From assembly GCA_032622095.1 (NCBI GenBank), contig CP136065.1, positions 100,073,343 through 100,137,342 on the forward strand: DNA of 64,000 bases, given 5' to 3'. The notes beneath the pieces are model-generated. The model saw only the letters and a program-made list of their open reading frames with translations. It was not told the origin of the DNA and did not search any database. A program made the position numbers and the translations under genes. Origin of the DNA: Siphonodentalium dalli. Its lineage: Eukaryota > Mollusca > Scaphopoda > Gadilida > Siphonodentaliidae. Positions 36,453 to 47,139 of the stretch are shown here, one piece after another; the stretch's first letter is position 1; every line of letters starts with the position of its first letter.

Positions 36453-37258
36453 TTATTTATTATTGCAGTCAGTTCCACAATTGCAGAGTGGTGTGCAGGG
36501 TAACTCTGATTGTCTGCATGTACACCTTGCTGTTACACACCCCTTCTTGCACTCACATTTTATTATTTCGAGACATGATTTTGGAATGGGTTCTAGTGAC
36601 ATGGTTGGATCTAATCGACCATTTTCTTCTTTCCATCCTATTGTCGAAGGATCCGGTAATGTTTTCACAGGAATGGTTACTTGTTTCCAAACTAAAACCT
36701 GGTAGTTTGTTCTCAAAAGGTGGTAACGAAATGAGTCACTGGTTGGTGGAAGCTTTTCAGGAGATTCAGTCCGAGTGAACATCCTGAATCTTGCATTGTT
36801 GAGTTTTGTATCGGAAACTCCATACAACTTGCATACAAAATGTTCAGCACTTTCAATTATTTCAGTGGATATTGCAATATTACATATACCCTTTAAGAGT
36901 TAACAACATTCCAGGTAAATCTTCCATGCGGATCGTTTAGACACCCCATATATGAACGAAGTTGAATCACACCCCGTTAAAGCATGAAACGCTAGAATAT
37001 AGTTCAGAGCGTCGGTCGATATTTGAGTGGCAACACCCCTGATGGGTATACTTTTAGGGCTTTTGGAAGTTCCAGCCATCATGAACACATGTCTGTCGAA
37101 CACTACATCAATCCTGACATAGCCTTCGCCTTTCTTCAACACGCACACTGAGAATACATCGGCCAAATCTCCAAATGTATTTACCTTTTCTGGTTTACCT
37201 ATGGCCACAAGGGCCTTACCGACAGTGACAATACATGCATGGGGTGATGGTGTCATTG
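36453..37258 (-). pseudogene. Transposon gene, left (deleted) copy with Cys-rich tail
   Basis: Minus-strand counterpart of the plus-strand gene at 37447-38690. It begins MTPSPHACIVTVGKALVAIG (about 37255), runs through VNTFGDLADVFSVCVLKKGE, then jumps from VVFDRH to VFMMAGTSK, so about 140 codons are missing internally. It continues with GCDSTSFIYGVSKRS. A second segment, 36453-36827, keeps the intact C-terminus: CECKKGCVTARCTC and PCTPLCNCGTDC, a dense CxC Cys cluster. A frame break lies near 36830-36900. The sequence reads as a dead copy created by palindromic duplication. Confidence 0.75.
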
Positions 37259-37446
37259 TTTGCAAGTTGACTGCCATGCCGGCATAAAGGGCAACTACAA
37301 GATGATGTAATACACTGCGATCTGTTTTACAATATGAACTCATGCCTGTTCCAATTGCATTATGCGAGCCAAATAAAACACTTCGAACTGGAAACAAAGC
37401 AATGCTTAGTGACGCTCTGATCGAAAAAGTATCCTGCCTAACAACA

Positions 37447-38690
37447 ATGACACCATCTCCCCGTTCAGGTATTGTCATTGACGGTCAGGCCCTTGTTGTG
37501 GCCATAGGTAAACCGGAAAAGGTAAATACATTTGGAGAGTTGGCCGATGTATTCTCAGTGTGTGTGTTGAAGAAGGGCGAAGGCTATGTCAGTATTGATG
37601 TAGTGTTCGACAGATACTCGGATAAATCTATAAAGACTGCCACCAGATCGAGAAGAAGTCCCAATGTACCATTGATCCGAAGGACAATAACAAATCGTGA
37701 TGTTCCCATCCCACAAAATTGGAAAAGTTTAATTTTGTTGTCTGACAACAAGTCCGATTTGAATGGTTTCTTGTCTCGAGAACTGTTACCAAAGCGAAAA
37801 CAGAAGGTGTTACTGTTGTGGTTGCAGGGGGGTTACCAGAAAATTGCAGAGTAGATTGTTCGGTAGATGGAACAGACTTGAAAGGGTTAGAGTCTAATCA
37901 CGAAGAGGCTTACACTAGACTTATCCTTCATTCATTTGATGCCATCATGGGGTGCAATCTGAAACAAGTTATTGTGGTAAGTAGGGACGTCGATGTTCTA
38001 GTGTTATTGCTTGGTTACTTAGGCAAATTACCTGCAGATTGTGATGTGTTCATGATGGCTGGAACTTCCAAAAGCCCTAAAAGTATACCCATCATGGACG
38101 TTGCCACCCAAATATCGACCGACGCTCTGAACTATATTCTAGCGTTTCATGCTTTAAAGGGGTGTGATTCATCTTCGTTCATATATGGGGTGTCTAAACG
38201 ATCCGCATGGAAGATTTACCTGGAATGTTGTGAACTCTTAAAGGGTGTATGTAATATTGCAATATCTACTGAAACAATTGAAAGTGCTGAACATTTTGTA
38301 TGCAAGTTGTATGGAGTTTCCGATACAAAACTCAACAATGCAAGATTCAGGATGTTCACTCGGACTGAATCTCCTGAAAAGCTTCCACCAACCAGTGACT
38401 CATTTCATTACCACCTTTTGAGAACAAACTACCAGGTTTTAGTTTGGAAACAAGTAACCATTCCTGTGCAAACATTACCGGATCCTTCGACAATAGGATG
38501 GAAAGAAGAAAATGGTCGATTAGATCCAACCATGATGTCACTAGAACCCATTCCAAAATAATGTCTCGAAATAATCAAATGTGGGTGCAAGAAGGGGTGT
38601 GTAACAGCAAGGTGTACATTCAGAAAATCAGAGTTACCCTGCACACCACTCTGCAATTGTGGAACTGACTGCAATAATAAACTAGAATGC
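37447..38690 (+). pseudogene. Transposon gene, right copy (PIN/FEN-like motifs, broken)
   Basis: Starts MTPSPRSGIVIDGQALVVAI. The first frame stays open to 37854. A frameshift near 37820-37850 leads into the second frame, 37818-38561, with LESNHEEAYTRLILHSFDA, VVSRDVDVLVLLLGYL and AFHALKGCDSSSFIYGVSKR. E-(E/A)-(A/D)-x-T-R, then a D-x-D-V-L-V strand, then G-C-D-(S/T)-(S/T)-x-F resembles acidic motifs of PIN/FEN-type nucleases; this is my inference. A TAA at about 38559 truncates the Cys-rich tail, which is still readable after it (CKKGCVTARC, PCTPLCNCGTDC). The left copy has a Ser codon at that place. Full-length relatives are common as uncharacterised repeat proteins in marine invertebrates. 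Confidence 0.75.
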
Positions 38691-38699
38691 ACTCAGAGA

Positions 38700-39720
38700 G
38701 ATGCCAACGGGCGCAAAAATGTAATAAACAATAATTTAAAAAATAAATTCACTGTATTTTACTTAATTTATTTAATTTAATTTAATGTTACCATTTCTCA
38801 TTTCATCACAGATAAAAGGCAAATTACTATATTAATCATTTAAGTAATTAAAACCAATTCCATGTTGCCGAAAGGATGATACTTTAATATCGATTACATT
38901 TTTTTCAGCGGCATATTTTCATTTTCATTTTCCAAAGGAGCAATTATAAGAAATAATTAATACCATTTGTGTAAATATTTTTAGCAGCCAATATGCAACA
39001 ATAAATATCAATAATTAATCAATAATTAATCAATAACGATCATTTTATGTAATAATAAACTCTTCAAACGGTGTTTGTGTCAACAAATGCGTTTTGTTTT
39101 GTGGTACGTCATTCGTCGTATTTGACCCGGAACTCGGCTGAAGGTTAGGCTATTCAGCCTATTGCGTCGAATTACGAAATCGCGTTTTGAATGTCTCTCT
39201 TTTCCCGCACGATAAAAAGAGGTCTTCGCACGAACCTAAAATGATAAAACTTCCCAATTATAAGTAAAAATACCCAAATGAAGGAGTCTATGTTGGTCCC
39301 GAAGGAGTCTATAGACTCTTTCATGTAGAGTTCTGATGGAGAAAATGTAGGTCGATCTATTTTTGTCATAACTCTGACGTATTTTGACCTGGAAGAAAAA
39401 ATCGAAATCGAGGCTCACTACGAGCATGACAGTTTTAAATATAGAAACAGGGAATCCCGACAAATGGCGATATCGGCGACAAACAAATAATCGAAAACAA
39501 CACATAAAATAAACATAGCAAAAACGCGGCACAGTAAAAATGTCAGAACGCCACGAGGTTTTACGTCGTTTTTTGGTGACGTCATGGAGTGAAACGGAGT
39601 AGGGTGACACCAACCTACGAATCTGTCTGATCGCCATACTGTTGCGCGAGCGCACGTAATAAGGCTTTTTGTGTGACAATTTTTGGCTATATGATGGCAA
39701 ATTGTGTCGCATTGGGTGTT
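38700..39720. other. Foldback element 2, segment unique to right half
   Basis: AT-rich spacer with short TAATTAATCAATAA runs (38990-39035) and a GC-richer stretch at 39540-39700. A 158-codon minus-strand frame at 39236-39712 overlaps it, but its composition is basic and aromatic with no recognisable domain, and it runs into the subterminal repeat. It is not called as a gene. Confidence 0.5.
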
Positions 39721-41182
39721 AATGAACCAGTTTCATAATATTACTGATGATTTTCGAATTTTTAACTGATTATTATATCAGCCATTTTGAATTGTCATTT
39801 TAGGTCAGAAATAATTATTTGTCGAGTTGTCAACATTGATTTTTGGAATCAGATTACAAATTACATTTAGACACAACTGTCTAAACCATTTGATGGATAT
39901 ATTTCTGGCATACTTCACTTTCTACCATTTAAGACAGCAATAACTTATAAAATTTGCATTTTTGTCATTTTTGGGCATAAATTGGGTTAAATGTCAAACA
40001 TTTTCACTTAAAATTACCACATATGTTCTGTGTATAGTTTCTCTTGTCACAATTCGTTCGAAAGTACGGAAATGCATAATATTCAAACGTCTCATAACAA
40101 CATATAACAGTAAACGAAAATCTAGACTTTGTTCTGATGGCGGCCATTTTGAATTGTCATTTTAGTTCAGAAATAATTATTTATCGAGTTGCCAGCATTG
40201 TTTTTTGGAATCAGATTACAAATTACATTTAGACACAACTGTCTATACCATTTGAAGGATACGTTTCCAGCATATTTCACTTTCTGCCATTTAAGACCGT
40301 CATAATTTATAAAATTCGCGTTTTTTGTAATTTTTTGGGCATAAATGGGGTTAAATGTCAAACATGTTCACTTTAAATTACCACATATGTTCTGTGTATA
40401 CTTCTTCTTGTTCCTATTCGTTCGAACGTACGGAAATACTCAATATTCGAACGTCTTAGAGCAACACATAACAACAATCGCAAAGTTAGACTTTGTTTTG
40501 ATGGCGGCCATTTTGAATTGCCATTTTTGACCAGAAATAATAATTTGTCAACTTGCCAACATTGGTTTTTGAAATCAGCATAAAAAATACCGTTAGAAGC
40601 AATTCTCAAAAGCTTTTGAAAGAAAAATGTTCGCACCTTTGTTTCTAGAAGCTTTTTTAGATTTTCGAACCTGACTAATTCGTTTACTGATAGATCTATA
40701 AGCTCATAGATCAACCGAAAAACGACGTTGATGGCATATTTTCATTTCTTCCTAACAAGGTGTATATCCATTCCGAGGTATAACATAATATATTTAAATC
40801 GAGGACACCTGTCCGGAAAAGCTTCTATCATTTAAAATAGATTTCCTTTAGATTTTTATCATATACAACCTATATACATGTTCATTCTATAACTGGACAG
40901 AACATGGCTATTTTTAAAACGCCGCGAAACAAGGTAAATGTCATTTCAACTAAGAGATTTCACCGTGAATTACGCCAGCCTGCATTAGAAATAAACCATT
41001 TAATAATGTCCTTATAAACAGATACATGTAACACACACAATCTTCATTTTTATATGTAATTTGTTCACATAATAACTATTTGTAATCTTGATATCGGGTT
41101 TCATAAAAATATGATGTTGATGTGGCCCGGAACAAATATATTACCTTTAAATCGTCAACTTATACTTATATGTTTTGCATAG

Positions 41183-41321
41183 CATTCAAATGGAGGACCA
41201 TCTACGACACAAGTACATCAATTATCACAACCTGGGTGTTGGTGGTGTAGATGAAGTGAATTCAGACAAATGGAACATGAAGACGATCAAGAGTATTCGG
41301 ACGATGCTTGGCCACAATGAT
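41183..41321 (+). CDS. METTL24-like, coding exon 5
   Basis: Encodes Ser158 and residues 159-204. The acceptor is TGTTTTGCATAG|C and the donor is AATGAT|GTGAGT. The sequence includes YINYHNLGVGGVDEVN, which matches the H/N-x-G-(L/V)-(G/S)-G block of the family, and then MKTIKSIRTMLGHND, the helix before the catalytic-fold strand. It starts one base into a codon, as exon 4 requires. Confidence 0.85.
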
Positions 41322-41944
41322 GTGAGTACATACAGGGATGCATCCGTGGGGGTCAACTTTCTGACTACACGCCCTTGAACCATACCGAATTTAGTAAGTC
41401 CGGGGAAAGTATGGATTGTTATACGTCCGTTCAAAGACTGTCCTATTATGTGTCATCAGTCTACATGGACATCCGTCCGTCGACACTGTTGGGTTCCTGG
41501 TGATAACGCTGCAGTATTTGGTTTTAAGTGGATTAAAAACTAGGAACCGGTATGTGTGTTAATCACTCGAAATATAGGCCATGACCATGTTCTAATTTTG
41601 GGTCGGTTCGACATAATTATATAATGTTCGTAAGTTATAGCGCTTGTTGGAATCAGAATACGCCAACTATTTTGTTTCCGGATGATAACTTTAGTATTCT
41701 GTTTTTTTTCTGTCTGTGCATACCCTGGAAACACTTGAGATATAAATTTTTTGGTCAGTTATTATGGCCAAACAACGAGTGTGTTAAGCCACGCTCCGGC
41801 CCAGTTGTTCTATACCTATAACTGGAGCATGTACCTTAATCTTTTCCAAATTAAAGTATGGTTGGCATGTGTCAACCGATGGCCGTTTGAGTCCGTAAGC
41901 AAGATACGACCAATCTAATAATCGGCACCATTTATACGTTTCAG

Positions 41945-42244
41945 AAAATCATAGATATACTGAAAATGGATGTAGAAGGGAGCGAATTTCCCACCCTTAC
42001 AACCAGCTTGGAAGATGGCAGCCTGAAAGGAATACGCCAATTGCTAGTCGAATTCCACGCTGAGACACCAGAAAAGATGCGAAAAGCGATCGTAATTCTA
42101 TTTGAACTTTATAAATATGGATTCAGAAAATTCTACACACACAAGAATAATGATAAATCCAACCTTGTTACATATGAATCTGACATTTTTCCTGGGACAA
42201 CCAGCAAGTGTTATGAGGTATATTATCTCAACACCAATTTATAG
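41945..42244 (+). CDS. METTL24-like, terminal coding exon 6
   Basis: Encodes residues 205-303 and a TAG stop. The acceptor is TATACGTTTCAG|AAA. It opens with KIIDILKMDVEGSEFPTL; the (K/V)-x-D-(V/I)-E-G-x-E block is the strongest family signature. It continues with GIRQLLVEFH, a conserved L-x-x-E-(F/L)-H strand, and ends with CYEVYYLNTNL, the usual C-terminus. Only the C-terminal third of the protein is visible as a single open frame. Confidence 0.9.
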   Translation, partial: KIIDILKMDVEGSEFPTLTTSLEDGSLKGIRQLLVEFHAETPEKMRKAIVILFELYKYGFRKFYTHKNNDKSNLVTYESDIFPGTTSKCYEVYYLNTNL

Positions 42245-42534
42245 GGGATATCTGCATGGTTGAATTGAGTGGATGCAAAAAATTATTTCATGAGTGACAG
42301 AGGTAAATGTTTATATTTGCGAGCGGCTCATCTACACATAATCACCTTCATTAAATTCATGCACCAACTACACCACAAATGGTCTATGTCACTTAGTCTT
42401 ACTTGACTTAAATCGAAGAGAATTATATTTCTCATTTTGTCTGTAGATTTACACATAAGTATATGTCGAATTTGAACAGGAAACAATTCTTGTCGTGATA
42501 TCCAATAATACAAGTATGGATAACTCTACCGATT

Positions 42535-43223
42535 GGCTGTGGATACACGTACCACAGTAGCGATGGCAGTGTAGGTGTGACAATTTATTATGGTGGAGTT
42601 TGGTGACACTTGGTCGTCATAATTATGTGCCGTGGCTGGCCATGTTGCCCGCTAAGTTTCAACAATGAGTCGACTGGACCAATTAACCCATTACGTTTCA
42701 CCAAGGTTGATCTCTACTCATTACGTTTTGCAACATTGTATTATCTACGATACATATAATTGCACGATCGATCGTCCAGAATTGTGTTTGACCGTGGCAA
42801 TCCCTCATTCACTCACATGGCATGCGTTTTATTGATATAATCTCAATGCATGTTTATCTACTTATATTAATGTCATGCGTATTAAGACAGTTCCCCAATT
42901 GCGTTTTTTTTTTATTTTGCGACGTTTAGTTCTAGCATAATTCCGCTAACATTATCATGTGGGCCGATGAAGCTGTGTCGGAACTGTTGGAGGAAATACA
43001 GCTGCGAGAAAGTATCTGGAATAAACAAAGTGAACTATACAAGGACCAAAACAAGGAAAAGGCTGATCACAATGAACTTTGGAAGACTCATTGTGCGAAT
43101 ATGAGCGGGCGATATGGCCAGCTATAGCATATTAATTATGACGACCAATTGTCACCAAACTCCACCATAATAAATTGTCACACCTACTATGCCATAGCTA
43201 CTGTCGTACGTGTGTCCACAGCC
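42535..43223. mobile_element. TIR element carrying a MADF-like frame
   Basis: The left arm, 42535-42650 (GGCTGTGGATACACGTAC, GTGTAGGTGTGACAATTTAT, TATGGTGGAGTTTGGTGACA), is mirrored by the right arm, 43107-43223 (TGTCACCAAACTCCACCATA, ATAAATTGTCACACCTAC, GTACGTGTGTCCACAGCC). Arms of about 115 bp surround about 450 bp holding a small MADF-like frame at 42957-43127, the end of which lies inside the right arm. The flanking bases give no clear target duplication. MADF- and Myb-like proteins are known accessory genes of PIF/Harbinger transposons, which makes that superfamily a candidate only. Confidence 0.75.
42957..43127 (+). CDS. MADF-domain-like fragment (56 aa)
   Basis: The frame reads MWADEAVSELLEEIQLRESI, then WNKQSELYKDQNKEK and HNELWKTHCANMSG before a TAG stop. 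L-(I/L)-E-x-(V/I)-x-x-R-x-x-(I/L)-W-(D/N)-x-x-x-x-x-Y-K-D, followed about 12 residues later by a Trp, is the first two helices of a MADF (Myb/SANT-related) DNA-binding domain. The usual third helix is missing, because the frame runs into the element's inverted repeat and stops. An upstream in-frame stop (TAG at 42933) limits the start. Best read as the remnant of a transposon accessory protein, or a captured exon. Confidence 0.55.
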   Translation: MWADEAVSELLEEIQLRESIWNKQSELYKDQNKEKADHNELWKTHCANMSGRYGQL

Positions 43224-43224
43224 A

Positions 43225-44150
43225 TCAGATGAGATAATTTTGAGATATTCCTGCCACGAATTGGCACACGTAAGCGAATTGGTCGCTCGCACACGGGCTT
43301 TGAGTATATAGATGTGAAAAGTTCTATATCCCACTGCGGGGGAGCGGACAACGGGGTATTAAATAAACTGTTGGGGACGTAGATTGTATACGTGGTTATG
43401 TCATTCATATTCTATTACATTACGGACCTCTACGACGAATTTCATGCAAAATTGCCAGTTGTCAATTTGGTATGTTTAGCTATTAAATAAATAGGAGCGA
43501 TTTGAGAACATATTTTACAATTTACATGTTTTACGTGTATAACAGTTTTTCTTATTTATTCAGATTAGCCAAATGCCGCGAAAATGACAACTTTCGAAAA
43601 CATAAATGTTGTCCTACTTTTTCTCAACAGCATCATTTTCCCACCCAGCATCATAGAAAATAAGCAGGACCACTTAACCAGGGGTGATTACACGATTTCA
43701 TCATTCATAACAAATATATGGATACCGATGCATTTAAGACAAACAACAGTCTGATTCTCTTGAAGGAGGTGTTGCATTTTACTGTCGTGCAGCGTGTGGG
43801 AAATGGATTGCGAAAATACACAACTAGATAATTGTATTATAGCTGTTGAATTTAATTCAGATTTACAATCCAAAATTATTTTCATATCAGCTTACATGCA
43901 ATATGCTCTGGAAGACACTACACCAAGCACCATAAAATCAGAAAACTATGTGTGTAAATATGTTCAGCTGTCATCTTGTCAATATTGTCAGCCAATACGC
44001 ACGCGCTTGACAACCAAAAGATAACATATCGGGGTTGACGATATGATGGCTATTGACATACAATCGCGACCACGGGAGGCACGTGATGTTCGATTGAATA
44101 TCAGAATGTAGGGTATCATATACTACCATATCCCATAATATGTCAAATAT
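43225..44150. other. Intergenic; half of the CCGCGAAAATGAC repeat
   Basis: Positions 43555-43690 match one arm of the inverted-repeat element at 3665-4165 (CCGCGAAAATGACAACTTTC, AACAGCATCA, AAGCAGGACCACTT). The rest shows no recognised feature. Confidence 0.55.
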
Positions 44151-44154
44151 AGCG

Positions 44155-44310
44155 AATTATCGAAATATGAAATAAAACGAAAAAGCGAAATAGGAAAATA
44201 CATCGAAAATCGAAATAGGAAAATACAGCGAAATAGCGAAATAGAACGAAAAATCGAAATAGAAAATACAGCGAAATAGGGCGAAATATAGAACGAAATA
44301 TAGAAGTATG
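44155..44310. repeat. (CGAAATAG)n-type simple repeat
   Basis: About 15 imperfect copies of CGAAATAG / CGAAATAGGAAAATACA. The minus-strand frame through it (F/Y-rich) is a composition artefact. Confidence 0.9.
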
Positions 44311-44339
44311 AAATTATTTTTATAAACGAAATAACGGAG

Positions 44340-44900
44340 ATATTTGAAAAAGTGTCTTTGACGAAATAATGAACCTATCTTTAATGTAAGTGTTTTAAAG
44401 AGCGTCTTATCAAGAACCATCAGGCCTATTCAGATTATATTTAGCATGGGTGGTCCTTGGGTGACTGTGATACAAATTACTTTAAATGGGATTACCGGTC
44501 AAATTGGGGCGGAGTTAGGGACATACCATTTTCCCTCTATAGTAACTTAAAACGCCTTTTTCTCAAGAACCGGTTGACCTATTCAGCTTATATGTGATAT
44601 GGAAGGTCCTTATGTAACTGGGATACAGATTTGTTAATATGTGATCACCTCGTCATATAGGGCCATATAGGGCCATAACTCTTTTCCAAAATATTCATTC
44701 TTAAAATGGGTTCGACCAGTCAAAAATGTCGGGGCTGGGGGCTCACTACTTTTTTTCTATCCAATGAAATTACTGATATATAATACTGATTAAAACATCT
44801 TCATCTATGGAACCACCTGACTGATCAATCTGACATTTGGTGTGAATTTATAGTGCCCATTGATAGTTGGGACTCAACTATATGTTTAAATGGGGTCGGC
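44340..44900. repeat. Degenerate ~160-bp tandem repeat
   Basis: Blocks such as TCAAGAACC(A/G), GACCTATTCAG(C/A)TTATAT, TATGGAAGGTCCTTATGTAA, CTGGGATACA and GGTCAAA recur at about 44395, 44565 and (degenerate) 44790. Confidence 0.6.
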
Positions 44901-46400
44901 CTGTAAAAAACAGGGTATGTCACATTGGAACTAAAGGGGTGTGAAACACGTATTTCAATGGGGACACCCCAGTCTTCTCAGTCTTTACAACCAGGTGATC
45001 TGCTCAACATTCATTGGCTGTCTTGTTCTGAGAGTATTGAATCCATTCCAAATTACAATTGTCATAGTATATTTTATCTCATATATATATATATTGTCTA
45101 GCCACGAACTTTATCTGGTTGATAAAATCGCGTCACAATTTTAATTGTATCATCCTGTAGTTGCATTTCTTCGTTGTATACATGTGTGTGCCTATCATAG
45201 TATTTCCATAAACTTGTACCAATGCATATTTTATTTTTTATTATTTATTTTTTATATAACAGTCGATTAAAGTTTGTCGATTGAATAAACTATAAAAAGG
45301 TGTTCTATTTCATTTACCTGCCTCATGCATATCTAATGCCTTGTATGCGTTGTATATATGTATATAGTGGGCTAGAAAATGCACACTTTAAACGCATTTG
45401 TTCAATATATAACTAAATCGTGACATAAGTGTAGGTTGACCAATGCCTTTATTTTACCGCTGTAACGAAGGTATTGGGTATATTGGGATCAGCGAGTCCG
45501 CCTCACCGTCCGTCCGTCGTCCTGCCGAGCTGGTAGTCATTCATTTTTTCGTTCGTCATTACAAAAAAAAAACTTAGCATAGATATTCAGTACCATGGGA
45601 ACATACGCACCTAAACTTAAGATGTCCGTCCGATATTTTAGTGGAGTTATTTCCCATTTTTCATAATTTTTCATCTTGGCGCCGTATCCCCTAATAACAC
45701 ACACCCACTACATTTATTTCTTATATTTGTATACCTATCTGATTATTTATTCCCATACAAGTTACGTGTATTCTTATTTATTTTCACAAAATCTGCTGAG
45801 AATTTGTGACCAGCCCACGCAGCACATTAAGCCAGCTTAATATAAGATTTCCAAGCACTTAGCAACCATAACGTGACCAATATAAATAAATGGCTTCAGA
45901 TGCAATCGGCTAAACTTTGAAAAGCACGCCTAATTATTCTGCTGACCGCTTTTAGTGATTTGGTCAGATTAAGTCAACAATTTGAGAAGTCGTGTTCGTG
46001 TTACGATCTGTGTGTTATTGGGATATGACACGGGTGACCCAAATGGCAGTCGACCAATCACTGAACAGAATTTAGTGTAAAACAGACGGACTATGTAAAT
46101 ATTATTAGATGTCTCTGTGGGCACTCGTTATCCATACATTGGGAGACATGAACATTCTACGAATTACAAGTGTCGACTTATGGTATAAAGCATTGTATTA
46201 AGTGTCCATTCGGAGAAATATAAGGTCCAGGTAAAACAAAGGAGCTGGGTTTTAATTAACGATACCGGTAAACACCAATCGAGGTGAACACAGATCACCC
46301 ACTAACGATAAAATATCGAAATGGGTAAAATCTTTGACATACAGTAATGCCCTAATTAATCGACTCCATAACCACAGCAGAATTATGGGTAACTTTTCAG
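44900..46400. other. Intergenic, nothing recognised
   Basis: AT-rich sequence with a short (AT)n near 45081 and a CCGTCCGTCCGTC patch near 45508. No gene or clear repeat. Confidence 0.5.
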
Positions 46401-46410
46401 GATTTAGTCG

Positions 46411-46485
46411 GAAATATGGTTTGTTGCCATTCATCGGAAAGCTCTCCCCGAGAGCTTTCCGATGAATGGCAACAAGCCATATTTC
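46411..46485. repeat. Near-perfect 75-bp palindrome
   Basis: GAAATATGGTTTGTTGCCAT and TCATCGGAAAGCTCT are followed by a CCCCG loop and their reverse complements, ending GCAACAAGCCATATTTC. The arms are about 35 bp with one mismatch, so it would fold into an exceptionally stable hairpin. Confidence 0.9.
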
Positions 46486-46584
46486 TTTACAGAAAAAGGC
46501 GGAGTGCCCAAAGTTGAATGGTTATTACAATACAAATCTTCGGCGAAAAAGTTACTGAGTTGCAAATATTTCTGCGCGTGATTT

Positions 46585-46870
46585 GGTGCGGTATTTAAAA
46601 CCCTTTCACGACAGGAGCTGCGCTGGTGCAGCATTAACGATCATGTACTAGTGCGTTGTCTTATATATGCGAGTCTCCCATAGGGAGAATCGCATATATA
46701 AGAGAATGCATTGGCTTACAAGGTCACGGTAAACATTTTACGCCAGTGTATTCTCTTATATTTGCGAGGCTCCCTATGGGAGATTCCCATACATAAGAGA
46801 AAGCATTGGCACAGGGTTTTCGCAAAATTTTAGGGAGCTCCAGTCATGGAAGGGTTCAATATATGATTAT
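46585..46870. mobile_element. Double-hairpin MITE, subfamily 2, copy 2 (inverted)
   Basis: Inverted relative to 17385-17690: GAGCTGCGCTGGTGCAGCAT on the left and TCCAGTCATGGAAGGGTT on the right. Two hairpins of TCTTATATATGCGAGTCTCC and its complement lie at about 46655-46713 and about 46746-46810. Confidence 0.82.
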
Positions 46871-47139
46871 TTATCTGACGAGTCAGCTTGCAACTTGTTC
46901 CATTAGAATTTGGGGGGCGAATTTTATATTAATTTTTCAAAGTAGGTCATGTGTTGTAATTCCAGAAAAAATGATCAAAAATAAATCTATAGGAAAAGTT
47001 TATAATTTACCTATATAGCGCACCGCCTGTTGAATTTAATGTTATTACTGTTACATAATATACATATATAGCATCCTTGTACCGGAATTCGCATGAAAAT
47101 CATCATTCAAATTTGGTCTCTTCATCTCACACTTATAGG

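Larger units (their letters stand above)
35436..40735. mobile_element. Giant foldback element 2 (5.3 kb) in intron 4
   Basis: The termini GCCATTAACGTCGTTTTTCG (35436) and CGAAAAACGACGTTGATGGC (ending about 40735) are inverted copies. Each arm contains three tandem copies of a ~364-bp unit. Landmarks are TTGGCAACTCGACAAAT near 35624, 35988 and 36352, and its complement near 39820, 40185 and 40545. Inside, two head-to-head copies of one transposon gene meet around 37250-37450. The right half is longer; the left lacks the equivalent of about 37616-38043 and about 38700-39640. Both gene copies are broken, so this copy is inactive. Confidence 0.85.
17815..42244 (+). other. METTL24-like gene, six coding exons (gene span)
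   Basis: Six exons join in frame over 24.4 kb. Coding lengths are 99, 167, 132, 75, 139 and 300 nt, summing to 912 nt: 303 residues plus stop. Every junction has a GT donor and an AG acceptor, and phases are compatible (0, 2, 2, 2, 0). The product has a short cytosolic N-terminus, one membrane segment (about residues 14-30) and a luminal S-adenosylmethionine-dependent fold of the METTL24 / Methyltransf_22 type. Supporting motifs are GGWEVC (110-115), CLVYSFG (127-133), FDPS (155-158) and KMDVEGSEFPTL (211-222). METTL24-like proteins are predicted methyltransferases of unknown substrate. Introns 3 and 4 contain giant foldback elements, and introns 1 and 2 contain retroelement relics. No poly(A) site was pinned down. 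Intact coding sequence after so many insertions suggests a functional gene. Confidence 0.87.

Noticed and set aside
36437-36778. Plus-strand open frame over the Cys-rich tail of the left transposon gene copy
   Set aside because: It is antisense to the recognisable minus-strand Cys-rich coding sequence, so it is a shadow.
37259-37478. N-terminal part of the minus-strand frame at 36900-37478 and of the plus-strand frame from 37342
   Set aside because: These two frames overlap antisense across the palindrome center. Only the parts from MTPSP onward are shared between the two gene copies.
39236-39712. 158-codon minus-strand open frame in foldback element 2
   Set aside because: Not recognisable, runs into subterminal repeat sequence and has no counterpart in the other arm.
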